A stretch of DNA of 64,000 nucleotides from Deinandra increscens subsp. villosa (GCA_039602395.1 JBCNJP010000008.1:21779817-21843816), one strand, 5' to 3'. Positions 1 through 10,787 are shown, counted from the stretch's first letter. The notes: generated by a model from the sequence alone, not told the origin. Translations and numbers: made by a program.

Positions 1-1
1 T

Positions 2-856
2 GATGAAAAGATCTTTTATGCTCAAAAGAATGTAAACGAAGTAAAAGCTGAGTTTTCTCGATTAGCAAAGAATGGACATTGTTCATTTGAGGAGAAGATT
101 TATGGAAAACATGAAGGATTGGGTTTTCACGGGATACAAGACAAAGCTGAGAAGGTTCCAGCATCTTCATCTCATGATTTGAAGAAATTAAAGATGAAAC
201 AAGTGAAGAATGAAGTTTTTCAAGCTGATAAAATTCAACCCGAGCGGTTTTACAAACTCAAGGGTTCGGATCAATTATTTTCTGACAAAGAATTTCCACT
301 TCATTGTGTTGATGCTCGGAAGATTGCTGAGGTTTTTGTAAAAGCTACCATTTCTTCTGAAAGTTCTCAATCTCGAAGCCCTACATCTAAATGGGTACAT
401 GATCACCGGCATCAGGTATATGATTCTCATTCTGATCATGTTCGAGATATTCATGTGTGCTCTTCGCAGGTACATCAAAGATAGGACAAAACAACAAGAA
501 TATGTTATATTTACCGTCGCCCAGGGCATATGGCAAAAGATTGTCCATTACCTGCTGATTCATCCCAAAGATTTCAAAAGAAATCAGTTTTTAGTAAACC
601 TGCCACAACAAAGTTCCTTGATGAACAAGGCAGAGTTTTTGATGAAGTTGAGCCTACATTTTATCATAAACAAAAACGTTTTGTTCCAATATTTTCAAAA
701 GCTCAAAATGTAGTTTCTCCATCACAATCACCTGTGATTGCTTCATCAAGAACTAACTTACCAAAACAACAGCAATGGAAACCTAAGGTGGTGTCTAAGC
801 AAAATAAGGACACTGGTCGACCAGAACCGATTCGCTTCGGGTCATTTTTGGACTAA
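2..856 (+). pseudogene. C-terminal part of a long copia Gag, element A (family F)
   Basis: This is the last 285 codons of the double-zinc-knuckle Gag that is seen more fully at 17366-20618; the two match almost base for base from position 2 (counterpart near 19768). The frame is open except for a TAG at 482-484 where the relative has TGG (Trp). The distal zinc knuckle is damaged: its second Cys codon is now TAT (Tyr), while Cys-1, His and the last Cys remain near 500-545. The product would be a structural RNA-binding protein of the virus-like particle. The window edge cuts off the N-terminal part. The stop codon at 854-856 lies inside CTAAT. Confidence 0.85.
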
Positions 857-1235
857 TTAGTTTGACCAGTGTGCAAGGGGGAGTAATTGAGAAAATGCAT
901 GTTATGGGGAGAAGGTGAATACATGCAAAATATAAAATTGTGAGAAATTGATCATTGGGAAATGATGGTACATTGGCTTACGTATCTGACTCATGAATAG
1001 AGTAGATGAAAGAGCCATAAGATCATTGTTTGATATGCTTGGTAGGCTCGGCAAATCAAAAAGTATTCAGATGTGATATACACTAAATACTAATGCTTGA
1101 CCATGTGGATAACATCTTGATGCATATTTCATGACACAAAAAGAAAAATAAGTGTTGAAATTCAAATTGAGAAGTCACTGTGTATACATGTATTCATTTT
1201 GCAAAGATTTAAACTTGTTTGATTTTCTTTATTTT

Positions 1236-1296
1236 GTCAAACGATCGGACTTTCTCTGCGTATCGAAAGATCGACCTTAAGGTAGAAGATTTAACG
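1236..1296 (+). other. Collapsed stem-loop (hybrid of loops 1 and 3)
   Basis: The 5' arm (GTCAAACGA) is that of loop 1 and the 3' arm (GATTTAAC) is that of loop 3 in the full array of element F. The shared central segment CGTATCGAAAGATCGACC joins them. The arms no longer pair. The simplest explanation is a deletion between the repeated loop centres that removed loop 2. Confidence 0.7.
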
Positions 1297-1831
1297 TTCT
1301 TATTTCTTTTTGCATGGAACACAGTTGACGATATCATGGAAATATTATGCATTGTGAAAAATCACAAGTGCTGTCACACAAAAGGAAAAAGAAAGAAAAA
1401 CTGAAAATGTCTGATTATGTCTGATAGTGTGGGATACACTGGTCACAGCAAATCTAATCAATATCTTAACATATTCAAATGTTACGAGTATGATTCTGCT
1501 TGAGTTTAAGTTGGACAAATTATATCAGCAATCAACATGACTTATGTGTTTCGATTAATTGAAATTGAAGTGCAGTTCAGTGCGTTATGTTCAATATGAT
1601 CCCATATAGTGATCTTTCTCATACCAAAAATAGTGTTTGATTTTGTATTTGTGATTTTATTTCATTTCAGAAAAGAACAAAAAGATTTTCAGTGTGTTTT
1701 AGCATAAACTTTGAAAAATCAAAAAGATTTCATATTTTTTATGATATAAACTTTCAAAAAGTAAAAAAGATTTTATTTCTGCTTTATTTTCGATCTGATC
1801 AACACGTGATATAAATCATTTTCAAAATCAT

Positions 1832-1867
1832 ATCTTGTAGTCTCGAAGAGACGTTTTGCACCAAGAT
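1832..1867 (+). other. CTC-GAA-GAG hairpin, element A copy
   Basis: The outer stem is ATCTTG (1832-1837) with CAAGAT (1862-1867) and the inner stem is GTCTC-GAA-GAGAC (1840-1852). Related copies lie at 10751-10787, 22016-22047 and, on the minus strand, 50125-50160. Confidence 0.6.
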
Positions 1868-2119
1868 TATTTAAATGTTTGAGCAGGTTGCTATGTGCAA
1901 GGTTGAAACAACTTCAAGTCTTCTGAAGATGGTGATAAAAGACCAGAGATATACTACAATGTTGTCAAGTATTCAAGATCAAGTTATGATCGAGTTGAGG
2001 AGTAGTTTAATTGAAGATTCATTTCAATGAACGGACGGATTCTACACTTGAGGGGGAGCTTGGTTGAAGATACAAAGTTGATGATATTGAAGAGATACTG
2101 CACACGACGAGGGGGAGTT

Positions 2120-2468
2120 TGTTGATACCTGATATGTGCGTCGTATGAAGTATAAAGCAAGATCAAGATCAAGTCAAACTAGGTCTGGCCGAACTAGGTC
2201 CGAACCTGAAGTTCGGACTGGCCGAACCTAAGGTTCGGCCAAAGCTCGGACCAGCTAGTATATATAGATGTTGGTCTTTGTAATAGAAGAGGTTCTGAGT
2301 GTGCGAGATCTGTTAAGTGTGTGTTTCTGAGTGTGTATTCTCTGAGTCTGTTTCTAAGTGTTTCACTGATTATAATTGTTCTTGTTGATCAATAAATCAA
2401 TCGGTTAATTACGTTTCGATGTTCGAATAGCTAGATCGAGTAGACAATCCGATGCTCACGCATTTACA
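2120..2468 (+). repeat. 3' LTR of element A (F family)
   Basis: It begins TGTTGATACC and ends TTTACA, 349 bp, and closely matches the LTRs at 16517, 22301 and 29767. The U3 part has facing TTCGG/CCGAA words up to the TATA box TATATATA at 2259-2266. The polypurine tract lies directly upstream. The following five bases (AACCT) would be the target duplication; the partner is outside the window. Confidence 0.9.
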
Positions 2469-2480
2469 AACCTTAGGTTC

Positions 2481-3976
2481 TGTAACATCCCTGGATAAAC
2501 CTCGAGAATCGGATTGGATTTTTTCCAAGAAAAATAAAAAGGAAAAAGTTCTTTTCTTTTCTGGAATGATGGGGGCGCATCATATTTCTTTTGAAGCAAT
2601 GCAACCCGCATCGTGTGACGGGTCGCCGGGTCGGGTGCGCTACCCGAAAAAGATCCGCGAGATATCCTGATGACAATGCGGGGCATATCGCCCGCTAAAG
2701 TAATCCGATGCGGCCCGCATTGATCCCCAGGTCTATAAAAATGAGTTTTTGCTCATTTCTGCTCATTTTTCACTTCCCCCACTTCAAGAACTCTCGTTTT
2801 CTCCGTCCCCCTTCACCTAAGAGGGAAGAATCCGGCCAAGGGAAGCCTCATGCGTCGAATTTCAAGCCTATACGAGTTCTAAAGTGTTCGGGTAAGTTTC
2901 TAACCCCCATTTTCATAAGAGTTTCACTATAGTTTTCTGGGTTCCTCCACTGATCTGTGAATCTTCATCATTACCAGGCATGCATGGATGATCAAGAGTG
3001 ATCAAAGGCGTGTGGGAGTGCTCGTGTGGTGAACCAAGGTTAGTTATGATCGGGTTTTGCTCTAGATTGCATTTTTGGATGATCCATTGCCTAAATCTAA
3101 TATGGATGGTGCATGCAAGGGTAGATTCAAGTTCTGGAGGGTGCTAGGAGGCTGGGATTGTAAAGACCCGCTTGGATTCGCTTTAGTACAAGTTTTCTTA
3201 CACAAGGTACAACTAGTTAATGCATGCATGTTGATATTTTGGGTTTAGATTGAGAACTTGAGCTTAGGTCTGGGAAACCTGACCATCTCAGTAGTAAATG
3301 ACTACAAAATGAGTTTGGTCCAATAGGTGGAGACCCCTCTTGTTGTATACTAGTGTTAAAACTCGGAAACCGAGCATTTTGGACTCTTTGAAATGGGTTA
3401 ATGACACCTGGATGATCTCAGTGGCTCTTGACCCTAAAACTGAGTTATAATCAGTCCATAGGTGGAAACCAAAGTGTTGGATTAATTGGAATTGGTCAAA
3501 ACCGCTTGTAATATGATTTTGGGTAAATTTGGGAGAAAACCGGGACTTGTACCTTTGGATGGATAGGCCATCAGTGCCTAAAAATTGAGTATTTTGCTAC
3601 TGGAAGTGTTGGGAACGAAACCCCGTTGTCGAAACGAGCTAAAAATGCAAATTTGGAAAAAGGCACTAAAAGACAAAATAGTCGTTGCGGGGTGCATCGC
3701 CTTTGGATGACCCTGTTGCGGCCCGCATCGACCCTGTGACCAGAATTAGTGATTTTGTTTTGTGTTTTAGGAAATATCGAGCGACCCGATTTGATTATTT
3801 TCACGAGTATGGGCATTTTGGTTTCTAGTAAAGATATTTCACTTCCCGGTTGGGGCCCTATGATCTCGTCGGGTGTTTGTTATCCGCTCGGTATGTTCCC
3901 GGGAGTGTTGTTAAACCTCCCATTTTGTTAATTATTGTTGCTACAAATTGCTTGAGCATATATAATTGCGGATAGG

Positions 3977-4044
<68 letters not shown>

Positions 4045-4975
4045 TTATAATAGACTTGCCACTGTGATACACTTGGACGTTTGGATTCTCGTGCCATGTG
4101 ACGCTTGCTTGATCCACCATTTGATATCTGTGAGTTGATAGCTTTTCCCCTACTTTAACTTTTTAACGTTTTGGGGTGTACATGAACCATGTCAAACTAT
4201 TGCTTGTTTGTTTGTTACTGTGCTTAGGTATTTTGTTACCGTGTTATAAATTTAAACTCGCATGTTACGAGATGTTTATGTTGATTAGTATGGTTAATGT
4301 GGGCCTTAGTGTTAGGCCACAAAGACATACATTGCACCAATACAGCTGTAGAGGTAGATCAAGGTGTCTCATACCCGTTTGTTAGATCCATTAGGGGTCG
4401 GGTGATGGCGTATATGCCTAGTCCACAAAGGGATGCGTGCAGCCATAGGATCGTACCCCCGGAGTGCTGGTTTAACCATAGGAATTTATAACAGGCACAG
4501 TATTGTTACTTGATTTGTGGAAACTTGGATTTGAGTCAAACGCGATACGACTCACCAACAACTTTTGTTGTTGACGTATTTTTGGTTCATGTGCAGGTAA
4601 GTAAAGCTTTCGGTGGATGTCACGTTTGGATGTTAGGGACGAGTTGGGTTTTGTACCCGTTGGGGTTGATTTGGTTGATTTTTGGGATTTGTTCCCCGTC
4701 ATGACTATCCTTTGTTATTGTTGTCTTTTTCCTTTGACCGTGCTGGTAGCCTTAGGCTCTGCCTGGGCGTAGACTGATGTGTATCACTTAAGACTTAACA
4801 TATTAAGTCCATTATGGTTTGTATTTGATTTTCTATTGAACGGGTCGTCTGTTTATGTGTGTTGACCTTGTGATCTTGCATCTATCTGTTTGCTTCCGCG
4901 TGTTCTGATACGGGCGGCCGGTCCCACTCTCCTCTCCCCCGCGCCTGGCAGGGCGCGGTGGGGCGGGGTGTGACA
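2481..4975 (+). repeat. 5' LTR of a Ty3/gypsy element (Tekay-like)
   Basis: It starts TGTAACATCCC and ends GGGGTGTGACA, 2495 bp, followed at once by a TTGGTATCAGAGCC primer-binding site. LTRs over 2 kb with these ends are typical of the Tekay/Del chromovirus group. The promoter-like part has repeated GC words (TGCGGCCCGCAT and variants, about 2605-2720) followed by TATAAAA at 2734-2740. It also holds a TA microsatellite. Nothing else in the window matches it as a second LTR, so the 3' copy is missing or lost in the gap at 6865. Confidence 0.85.
3982..4042. repeat. (TA)n microsatellite
   Basis: About 30 uninterrupted TA units lie inside the gypsy LTR. This is a likely length-variable marker and a place where assembly length may be unreliable. 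Confidence 0.95.
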
Positions 4976-4991
4976 GGTTGGTATCAGAGCC
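4976..4991 (+). other. Primer-binding site of the gypsy element
   Basis: TTGGTATCAGAGCC follows the LTR end after two bases and is complementary to the 3' end of plant initiator tRNA-Met, the usual minus-strand primer. Confidence 0.85.
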
Positions 4992-5096
4992 CAAGGTTCC
5001 AGCAGATTAGGTGACTCTTAGAGCCCCTAAGCTTGAACCTCTAAGAAAGAACTTTAAGGCTAAGCTCGGTGCTATGTCTAGGACTTAGGTGGACGT

Positions 5097-5405
5097 CTGT
5101 GTGCTAGGGAGTAGTTGAGGTTTAGTGTAAGGTCGGTGGTAGTTTCAGCTTTGCAACCTGACATTCCTACCCACAGGTGCACTAAGACTCAGTGAACCCT
5201 AGTAGGCATACGAAAGCTGATAGTCTTCCCTTGTTTGGACCTAGGTAAAGGTTTGTGTGTTAGGAGGATCTCAAGGATTAGTGTAAGGTCGGTAGTAGTT
5301 ACAGAACTGCAGACTGCCATTCCTACCCACAGATACACTAAGACTTGCCGAATCCTAGCAGACCAACATAAGCCGAAAGTCCCTCCTTGTGTGTTTTTGC
5401 ATTGG
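5097..5405 (+). repeat. Diverged tandem duplication in the gypsy leader
   Basis: Two copies of about 155 bp lie head to tail (about 5097-5250 and 5252-5405). Both contain TTAGTGTAAGGTCGGT, CATTCCTACCCACAG and CACTAAGACT in the same order. They lie between the primer site and the ORF, where packaging signals are normally found. Confidence 0.75.
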
Positions 5406-5524
5406 GTAATAGGACACATCGTCCTTAGTGTGAGTTAGGGTAACGGTACCCTAGGCATGCATGGGAGATTTGATATCTTGTATATTGTACTGACTTTCAA
5501 CTTGACAGGTACCCTGAAGAAAGC

Positions 5525-6613
5525 ATGGTTTTCGGTCGAAGCAAATCCTCATCTTCCCGATCCAGCGGAAAAGGCAAGAAGAAGGTGGAAGCAGGTCCCA
5601 GCCGACCGGTTATTCCATTGAGCCCCGATTCTTCGGGCTATGTCGTATCTCCTTCAGCGTTCATTCGGAACACACCGCATCGGGAGGAGCAGCCACAGGA
5701 ACTTCTGCGACCACCGCGGAAGCGCATTGGAGCTCGTATATCTGTTCGCCCTCAGCCACAGATCCAACTGACTCAGGAGGAGATTGATGCCGGGTTTGCC
5801 GTAGCAGCAGCAGCCCCACTCGTGGATCTTGAGGACGATGATGACGAGGAACCTGAGGAGCAGGCATATGAGGTTGAGCCGCCACAGCAGCAGGAGCCCC
5901 CGGATCAGCAGCAGTCCGGTAACCATCTGGTTATCGAACTTTCAGCAGGCCATTCTGTCAGCTATCATTCTCAGCACCATGAGCACCACGTCTATTCCTC
6001 TCCAGCTTACGCTCCCGCTAGCTATGATTCCGGTGTTAGCGACAGCCCGGACGAGTCTGAGCCCATGGTCGAGGTCCCTATTGTTACAGCAGCCACCACT
6101 GCAGCCGCCATTGCTCCCGGACACCCTGTTCCCCCACCATACCCACCGTTTGCCCACGATATGCATGATCCCTATGTTGCTGCACGCATGGAGGCACAAC
6201 AGCCAGGCCTTGTTTCTGATCGTTACTCCTTCCCAGTGCTGCAGAGATCGTATAGTGCTCATGTCCCCATGTATCCCCCACCAGTTGACCCATATTATGC
6301 TCATCCTCCACCACCCCCAGCTTACATGATGCCATCCTATCCCTATGCCCCATATGTTCCCTATGTTGAGCCTCACCGTTCTTCGTTTTCCGGTCCTGGT
6401 TACCCATTTCCTTATTCTCCATATCGTGAGATCGTAGGACCTAGTTCCCCTGATGTTGTCGCTCTCGTGGAGCGGAACCGTGCATTGGCACAAGAGAATG
6501 CAGAGGCAAAGAAGAGAGAGAAGAGTATGGTGAAGATGTTATCGAAGGCATCCACTGCTATTGGGGAGGCAGCTAGGATGGGATTTGGCATTGGAAAGAA
6601 GAAGAGGCACTGA
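5525..6613 (+). CDS. Pro/Tyr-rich ORF in the gag position of a gypsy element
   Basis: This is an intact 362-codon ORF at the first good ATG after the leader. The N-terminus is Ser/Lys-rich and basic (residues 1-27). An acidic stretch rich in Asp/Glu follows at about 100-115, then Gln/Pro and His-rich parts, and a long Pro/Tyr-rich low-complexity region at about 200-305. The C-terminus is a short heptad-like helix (about 310-345) ending in a basic tail (KKKRH). I see no gag capsid fold, no CCHC knuckle, and no protease, RT or integrase before the gap. It may replace Gag in a non-autonomous element. I do not recognise it as a named family. That it is intact among decayed neighbours suggests a young insertion or selection. 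Confidence 0.65.
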   Translation: MVFGRSKSSSSRSSGKGKKKVEAGPSRPVIPLSPDSSGYVVSPSAFIRNTPHREEQPQELLRPPRKRIGARISVRPQPQIQLTQEEIDAGFAVAAAAPLVDLEDDDDEEPEEQAYEVEPPQQQEPPDQQQSGNHLVIELSAGHSVSYHSQHHEHHVYSSPAYAPASYDSGVSDSPDESEPMVEVPIVTAATTAAAIAPGHPVPPPYPPFAHDMHDPYVAARMEAQQPGLVSDRYSFPVLQRSYSAHVPMYPPPVDPYYAHPPPPPAYMMPSYPYAPYVPYVEPHRSSFSGPGYPFPYSPYREIVGPSSPDVVALVERNRALAQENAEAKKREKSMVKMLSKASTAIGEAARMGFGIGKKKRH

Positions 6614-6864
6614 GGAACGATCGTTGTTGATGATTGTGGATGATGTGGCTCTTATCATTCTACCTTGTGGTTGTGTTTCGGATATGTTTTGATTATCAGC
6701 TGTTTTTACTTGTTGTAGTTCTGTTGTACTTTCAGACTTGTATCTGTGTTGTTGTTATGGTACTTTTAGTGGTTGATGTATTGTGATCTGGATATTATGG
6801 TCATAGTACTTATGTTAGGAACTTGTGTAAGACTTGTTATGGTATTGTGGTTTAATAAATCCTA
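6614..6864 (+). other. Region after the Pro/Tyr-rich ORF
   Basis: T/G-rich sequence with no ORF of note runs into the scaffold gap. It is probably internal sequence of the gypsy element. Confidence 0.4.
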
Positions 6865-7364
6865 NNNNNNNNNNNNNNNNNNNNNNNNNNNNNNNNNNNN
6901 NNNNNNNNNNNNNNNNNNNNNNNNNNNNNNNNNNNNNNNNNNNNNNNNNNNNNNNNNNNNNNNNNNNNNNNNNNNNNNNNNNNNNNNNNNNNNNNNNNNN
7001 NNNNNNNNNNNNNNNNNNNNNNNNNNNNNNNNNNNNNNNNNNNNNNNNNNNNNNNNNNNNNNNNNNNNNNNNNNNNNNNNNNNNNNNNNNNNNNNNNNNN
7101 NNNNNNNNNNNNNNNNNNNNNNNNNNNNNNNNNNNNNNNNNNNNNNNNNNNNNNNNNNNNNNNNNNNNNNNNNNNNNNNNNNNNNNNNNNNNNNNNNNNN
7201 NNNNNNNNNNNNNNNNNNNNNNNNNNNNNNNNNNNNNNNNNNNNNNNNNNNNNNNNNNNNNNNNNNNNNNNNNNNNNNNNNNNNNNNNNNNNNNNNNNNN
7301 NNNNNNNNNNNNNNNNNNNNNNNNNNNNNNNNNNNNNNNNNNNNNNNNNNNNNNNNNNNNNNNN
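6865..7364. other. Assembly gap (500 N)
   Basis: Exactly 500 N are present, a placeholder length. The true distance is unknown, so the sequences on either side need not be neighbours. Confidence 0.99.
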
Positions 7365-7978
7365 TAGCTCCAATCCTGACTCCGTTTTAATAGTCAAAAG
7401 AGTACATACAGTTATAATTGGCCATGCGGTACTGTTGGACATAGTATCATGAGTGGGTAATCAGTTAGTTTCGGTATTCAAGGTTCATGGTAATTTATAA
7501 AACAGTATCTAAACAAATTGTCAAACGATGGTATGATTTAATCAAACTTGTTTATCAAACTTTACATGCATGCTATCTAAACCTGTGAACTCACCAACTT
7601 TATGTTGACTCGTTTTAGTATATGAATTCTCAGGTGATTGAAACTTGCTGCATTCAGGACATCATATCATTTAGGACCTGCATTTTCTTATTCTGGAGTC
7701 ATGGTCAAACCGAGCTGCACTTTTGGAGATTTCATTGCATAACACCTAACGGTGTCATGTTCTCAAATCTTTTTAAAATGTAATTTTTTTTTGTAACAAT
7801 TAAAACAAACGTACTTTCACTACTATTTCTACTGCAAATTTGAATGAAACTCCACATTTTGAATTAACTTAATCTTTTAAACGGCTCTAGTTGTTTAATC
7901 ATCCAGAGGTCGTTCTATGTAATCTTGACTATGATCCATCTCGTTCGCACCCGACACAATAAATACCGGGGTGTGACA
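7365..7978 (+). repeat. 3' end of a gypsy LTR of a different family
   Basis: The end CCGGGGTGTGACA and the phrase AACTCACCAACTTTATGTTGAC are typical of long chromovirus LTRs. The last 60 bases do not match the end of the 2481-4975 LTR, so it belongs to another family. It may be a solo LTR or the 3' LTR of an element lost in the gap. Confidence 0.6.
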
Positions 7979-7979
7979 G

Positions 7980-8210
7980 TACGTGCGTACCAAATGGTAC
8001 GTGGGTGGTACGCAGGTCAGTGTGTTAGTGACTATAAATAGTTCATGTTAGAGAGAGTCTAGTTAGTTCTGTCATTCTACATCTTCTTAACTGTGTGTAT
8101 TGAGTTTGTTTCTCTCTCTTAGTGAATCGATAGAGCAAAGCTTTATTTACTCGTTTGTGTTTCTCCGATTATCGAATCATGCAGTAGTAAGATCGTCCAG
8201 TGGTTTTACA
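7980..8210 (+). repeat. 5'-truncated 5' LTR of copia element B
   Basis: It matches the 3' LTR at 11070-11416 from its internal GTACGTGCGTACC onward; about the first 115 bases are missing. TATAAATA is at 8033-8040. It ends GGTTTTACA and is followed by the primer site. The truncation falls exactly where a gypsy LTR ends (7978), which points to a recombination junction. Confidence 0.85.
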
Positions 8211-8224
8211 AGTGGTATCAGAGC
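8211..8224 (+). other. Primer-binding site, element B
   Basis: AGTGGTATCAGAGC abuts the LTR and is complementary to initiator tRNA-Met. Confidence 0.9.
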
Positions 8225-8429
8225 ATTTGGTTGCTCTACTGCTGTGATTTGATCCATTTTTGAGTTCCAGAGAGAGAAAGTTTAGGGTTTCTTCTTTTTT
8301 TTCATCAAATTCTTCCAATTCTGAGTGTTTCTGATGCTAAAAATGATTTCTGAGTGTTCCTAGTGTAATTGCGCATCTCACTGTATCAATTTTCAGTTCT
8401 AAAAGTCAAAATTCATGAAAATTCGTTGA

Positions 8430-8705
8430 ATTCAGCGTGGTACGTTTCTGGTCCGCCTCAAGAACAACTGGTACGCCGCTGGTCCGCTGCTGGTCCGCTA
8501 GGCAATCTTCAAATCTGGTCTGTGGCAGTTATTTTCTGGTCCGCCGTACCAAATCTGGTTCGCTGAATTCTGGTTCGTTGATTTCTGGTCCGTAATCTGG
8601 TATGTTGAACAAATTTTGGTCCGCTGGTTGAATTGGTCTGGAGTTGGTACGCTGAGAACAAGTTTGGTACATTAAGAAGGTTTGGTACGCTGGCAGAATA
8701 CATGC
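8430..8705 (+). repeat. Leader word cluster, element B (GGTCCGC/GGTACGC/GGTTCG)
   Basis: The leader carries many irregularly spaced copies of GGTCCGC, GGTACGC and GGTTCG-like words. The same words occur in the U3 of this element's LTR just before its TATA box. Confidence 0.8.
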
Positions 8706-8897
8706 GTTTACTAAAACTGACGTAACTTGAGAATCATTAAGAGTTACGGGAGCTAATACCAGCCAAACGTTTGTCTCGACGAGATCTAGACTTTTACTAT
8801 CCTAACGGCCAGTACCCTCCTGTCTGACCCCCAAAATCCGCTTGGAAGACCTTCGTTTTTGAGTTCGAAGTTTTGACGGTCAATTTTTTATTTCAAG

Positions 8898-9453
8898 ATG
8901 AGTGATTTTCACGCATTTTCAGCTGCTCAAACATCGTTACAAGCAATGATGAATTATGATAACGAGATAGGAACAACTCAGAAGGTTCCTAAGTTGTTAC
9001 AATTGGAAGATTATCACAATTGGAAGAAAAGTTTTGAGTCATACATATTTTCTCAAGATGTTGATTCTTGGATCCTGATTGAAAAAGAATATGAGTATCC
9101 GATGATAAGTGATTTTGATGCTGATGAAAAGAATTTTTTTGCTCGAGAAAAGAAAACGTATAGCTTTCTTACAATGGCTTTACCTAAAGACTTGATGCAT
9201 CAATTTAAGAATTATACGACTTGTAAAGAATTGTGGGATGTTATTACTTAGAGATGTGAGGGTAATGAGCAATACAAGAAGACTCGGAAGAAAGTTTTAA
9301 AGAAAGAATTTGATAATTTTGGACATTATGCTAATGAGCAAATCAAAGATTTGATTGCAAGGTTTTCACATTTGATCAATGAACTTGAAGTTGTAGGTGT
9401 CAAGAAAGAAAGTGATGAATTGAAAGAGAAGTTTCTAGAAGCTCTACCCGAAA
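8898..9453 (+). pseudogene. Truncated copia gag, element B
   Basis: The start ATG follows the leader. The protein opens with the usual copia Gag pattern: an Asp-Asn-Glu-Ile-Gly motif, then Leu-Glu-Asp-Tyr-His-Asn-Trp near residues 35-41, and later a Leu-Trp-Asp motif. A TAG at 9249-9251 interrupts it at codon 118, where relatives continue into Arg-Cys-Glu-Gly-Asn. The same frame stays open after the stop to about 9453, where homology breaks off and 3' non-coding sequence begins. The knuckle, protease, integrase and RT are deleted. It would have encoded the capsid-like structural protein. Confidence 0.85.
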
Positions 9454-9966
9454 GCAAAAAACTGAAAGGTATCAGTATCGATTGGTCAGTTTTCTTTCTT
9501 TTACATTCCGTTTGTAGTTTATGGGGAGAAAATTGGAACACCAAAAATAGTGTCTTTGTGTTTTTGTTAAAATGAAAATCCAAAAATAGAGTTTTCATTT
9601 TAAGGGGAAGAAAATGGAAAAATACAAACACATTGAAAAACAGAAAAATTCAAAAACATTGAAAAATGAGAATTTGTATCCAACATAATTGGGAAATGAT
9701 GGTACATTGGCTTACATGTCTAGCTCATGGATAAAATAGATGAAAAAGCCATAATATCATTGTTCGATGTGCTTGGTAGGCTCGGCATTAAATCAGAAAG
9801 TATTCAAATGTGATATACATTAAATACTAATGCTTGACCAAGTGGACAACATCTTGATGCATATCTCATGATATATCAAGAAAAGATATGTGAAAAAATG
9901 AGAAGTCACTGTGTATACATGTGTTCATTTTGCAAAGATTTAAACTTGTTCTATTTTCATTATTTT

Positions 9967-10205
9967 GTCAAACGATCGGACTTTCTTTGCGTATCGAAAG
10001 ATCAACCTGATTGTTGTTCGTTTGGCATTCTGCTTTATTTTCTTTGGTGTTTTGTATAACTCATCGGACTTTCTCTGCGTGTACGGGAGTAACGACCTGA
10101 TTGTTGTTGAGTTATACAATTTCAACTTGTTTTTATTTTCTTATTTTGTTAAATCCGAGGTTTATCTGCGTATCGTAAGCTCGATCTTAAGGTAGACGAT
10201 TTAAC
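9967..10205 (+). other. Triple stem-loop array, element B copy
   Basis: Loop 1 is 9967-10026 (arms GTCAAACGA and TCGTTTGGC, one G-T pair). Loop 2 is 10054-10117 (GTATAACTCA and TGAGTTATAC). Loop 3 is 10148-10205 (GTTAAATC and GATTTAAC). Each encloses a small inner hairpin closed by GAAA, GGGA or GTAA, all of the GNRA type. Function is unknown; an RNA role such as packaging, export or 3'-end formation is a guess. Confidence 0.75.
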
Positions 10206-10750
10206 ATTCTTATTTCTTTTTGCATGGAACACAGTTGACTAAATCATGAGTACAATCATTATGTGATCAAATCACAAATGAAATCACAAATTGTGAAATA
10301 AGCAAAAACATATCTGAGTATGTCTGATAGTGTGGGGTACACTAGTCAAAGTAAACCTAATCAATACAATAACATATCCAGATATTATGAGTATGATTGT
10401 GCCTGAGTTTAAGATGGACAAATTATACCAGCAATCGACATGACTTGTGTGCTGAAGTAATTGAAATTGAAGTGTAGTTCAGCATGTCATGACCAATATG
10501 ATCCCAAGTTGTGATCTTTCTCGCAAAAGACAAAAATAGTGTGATTCAGTATTTCATTTATGTATTGCATTTATGTTTCATATCTGAAAAATTTAAAAAG
10601 ATTTTAGGTGTGTTTCAGCATAAACTTAGAAAAATCAAAAAGATTTTCGATATGTTTTGATATAAATTTTCAAAAAGTCAAAAAGATTTTGTCTCTTATT
10701 TGTTTTCGACCGATCGATACTTTATATGAAAATCAAAATTTTAAACCTAT

Positions 10751-10787
10751 ATCTTGGATTCTCGAAAGAGAAGTTTTGCGCCAAGAT
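10751..10787 (+). other. CTC-GAAA-GAG hairpin, element B copy
   Basis: The outer stem ATCTTGG (10751-10757) pairs with CCAAGAT (10781-10787). The inner stem TTCTC pairs with GAGAA around a GAAA loop (10759-10772). Elements A and F have GTCTC/GAGAC at the same place, so both bases of the end pair changed together. Confidence 0.65.

Larger units (their letters stand above)
857..2119 (+). other. 3' non-coding region of element A
   Basis: There is no pol gene here. The stretch matches the 3' non-coding regions of elements F (20619-22300), B (9454-11069), C (minus, 24901-26050) and the minus element at 49857-51231. It holds a collapsed version of the stem-loop array (1236-1296), an A-rich part with repeated AAAAAGATTTT words (about 1676-1775) and the CTC-GAA-GAG hairpin (1832-1867). 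A purine-rich GAGGGGGAGTTT just before 2120 is the polypurine tract used to prime plus-strand DNA. Confidence 0.75.

Noticed and set aside
5654..6493. Antisense and other-frame ORFs opposite the Pro/Tyr-rich ORF
   Set aside because: Low-complexity codons of the 5525-6613 ORF keep other frames open by chance; only that frame has a suitable start after the leader.
6773..7442. Long frames across the N run
   Set aside because: The translation is unknown sequence; an assembly gap cannot support a gene.
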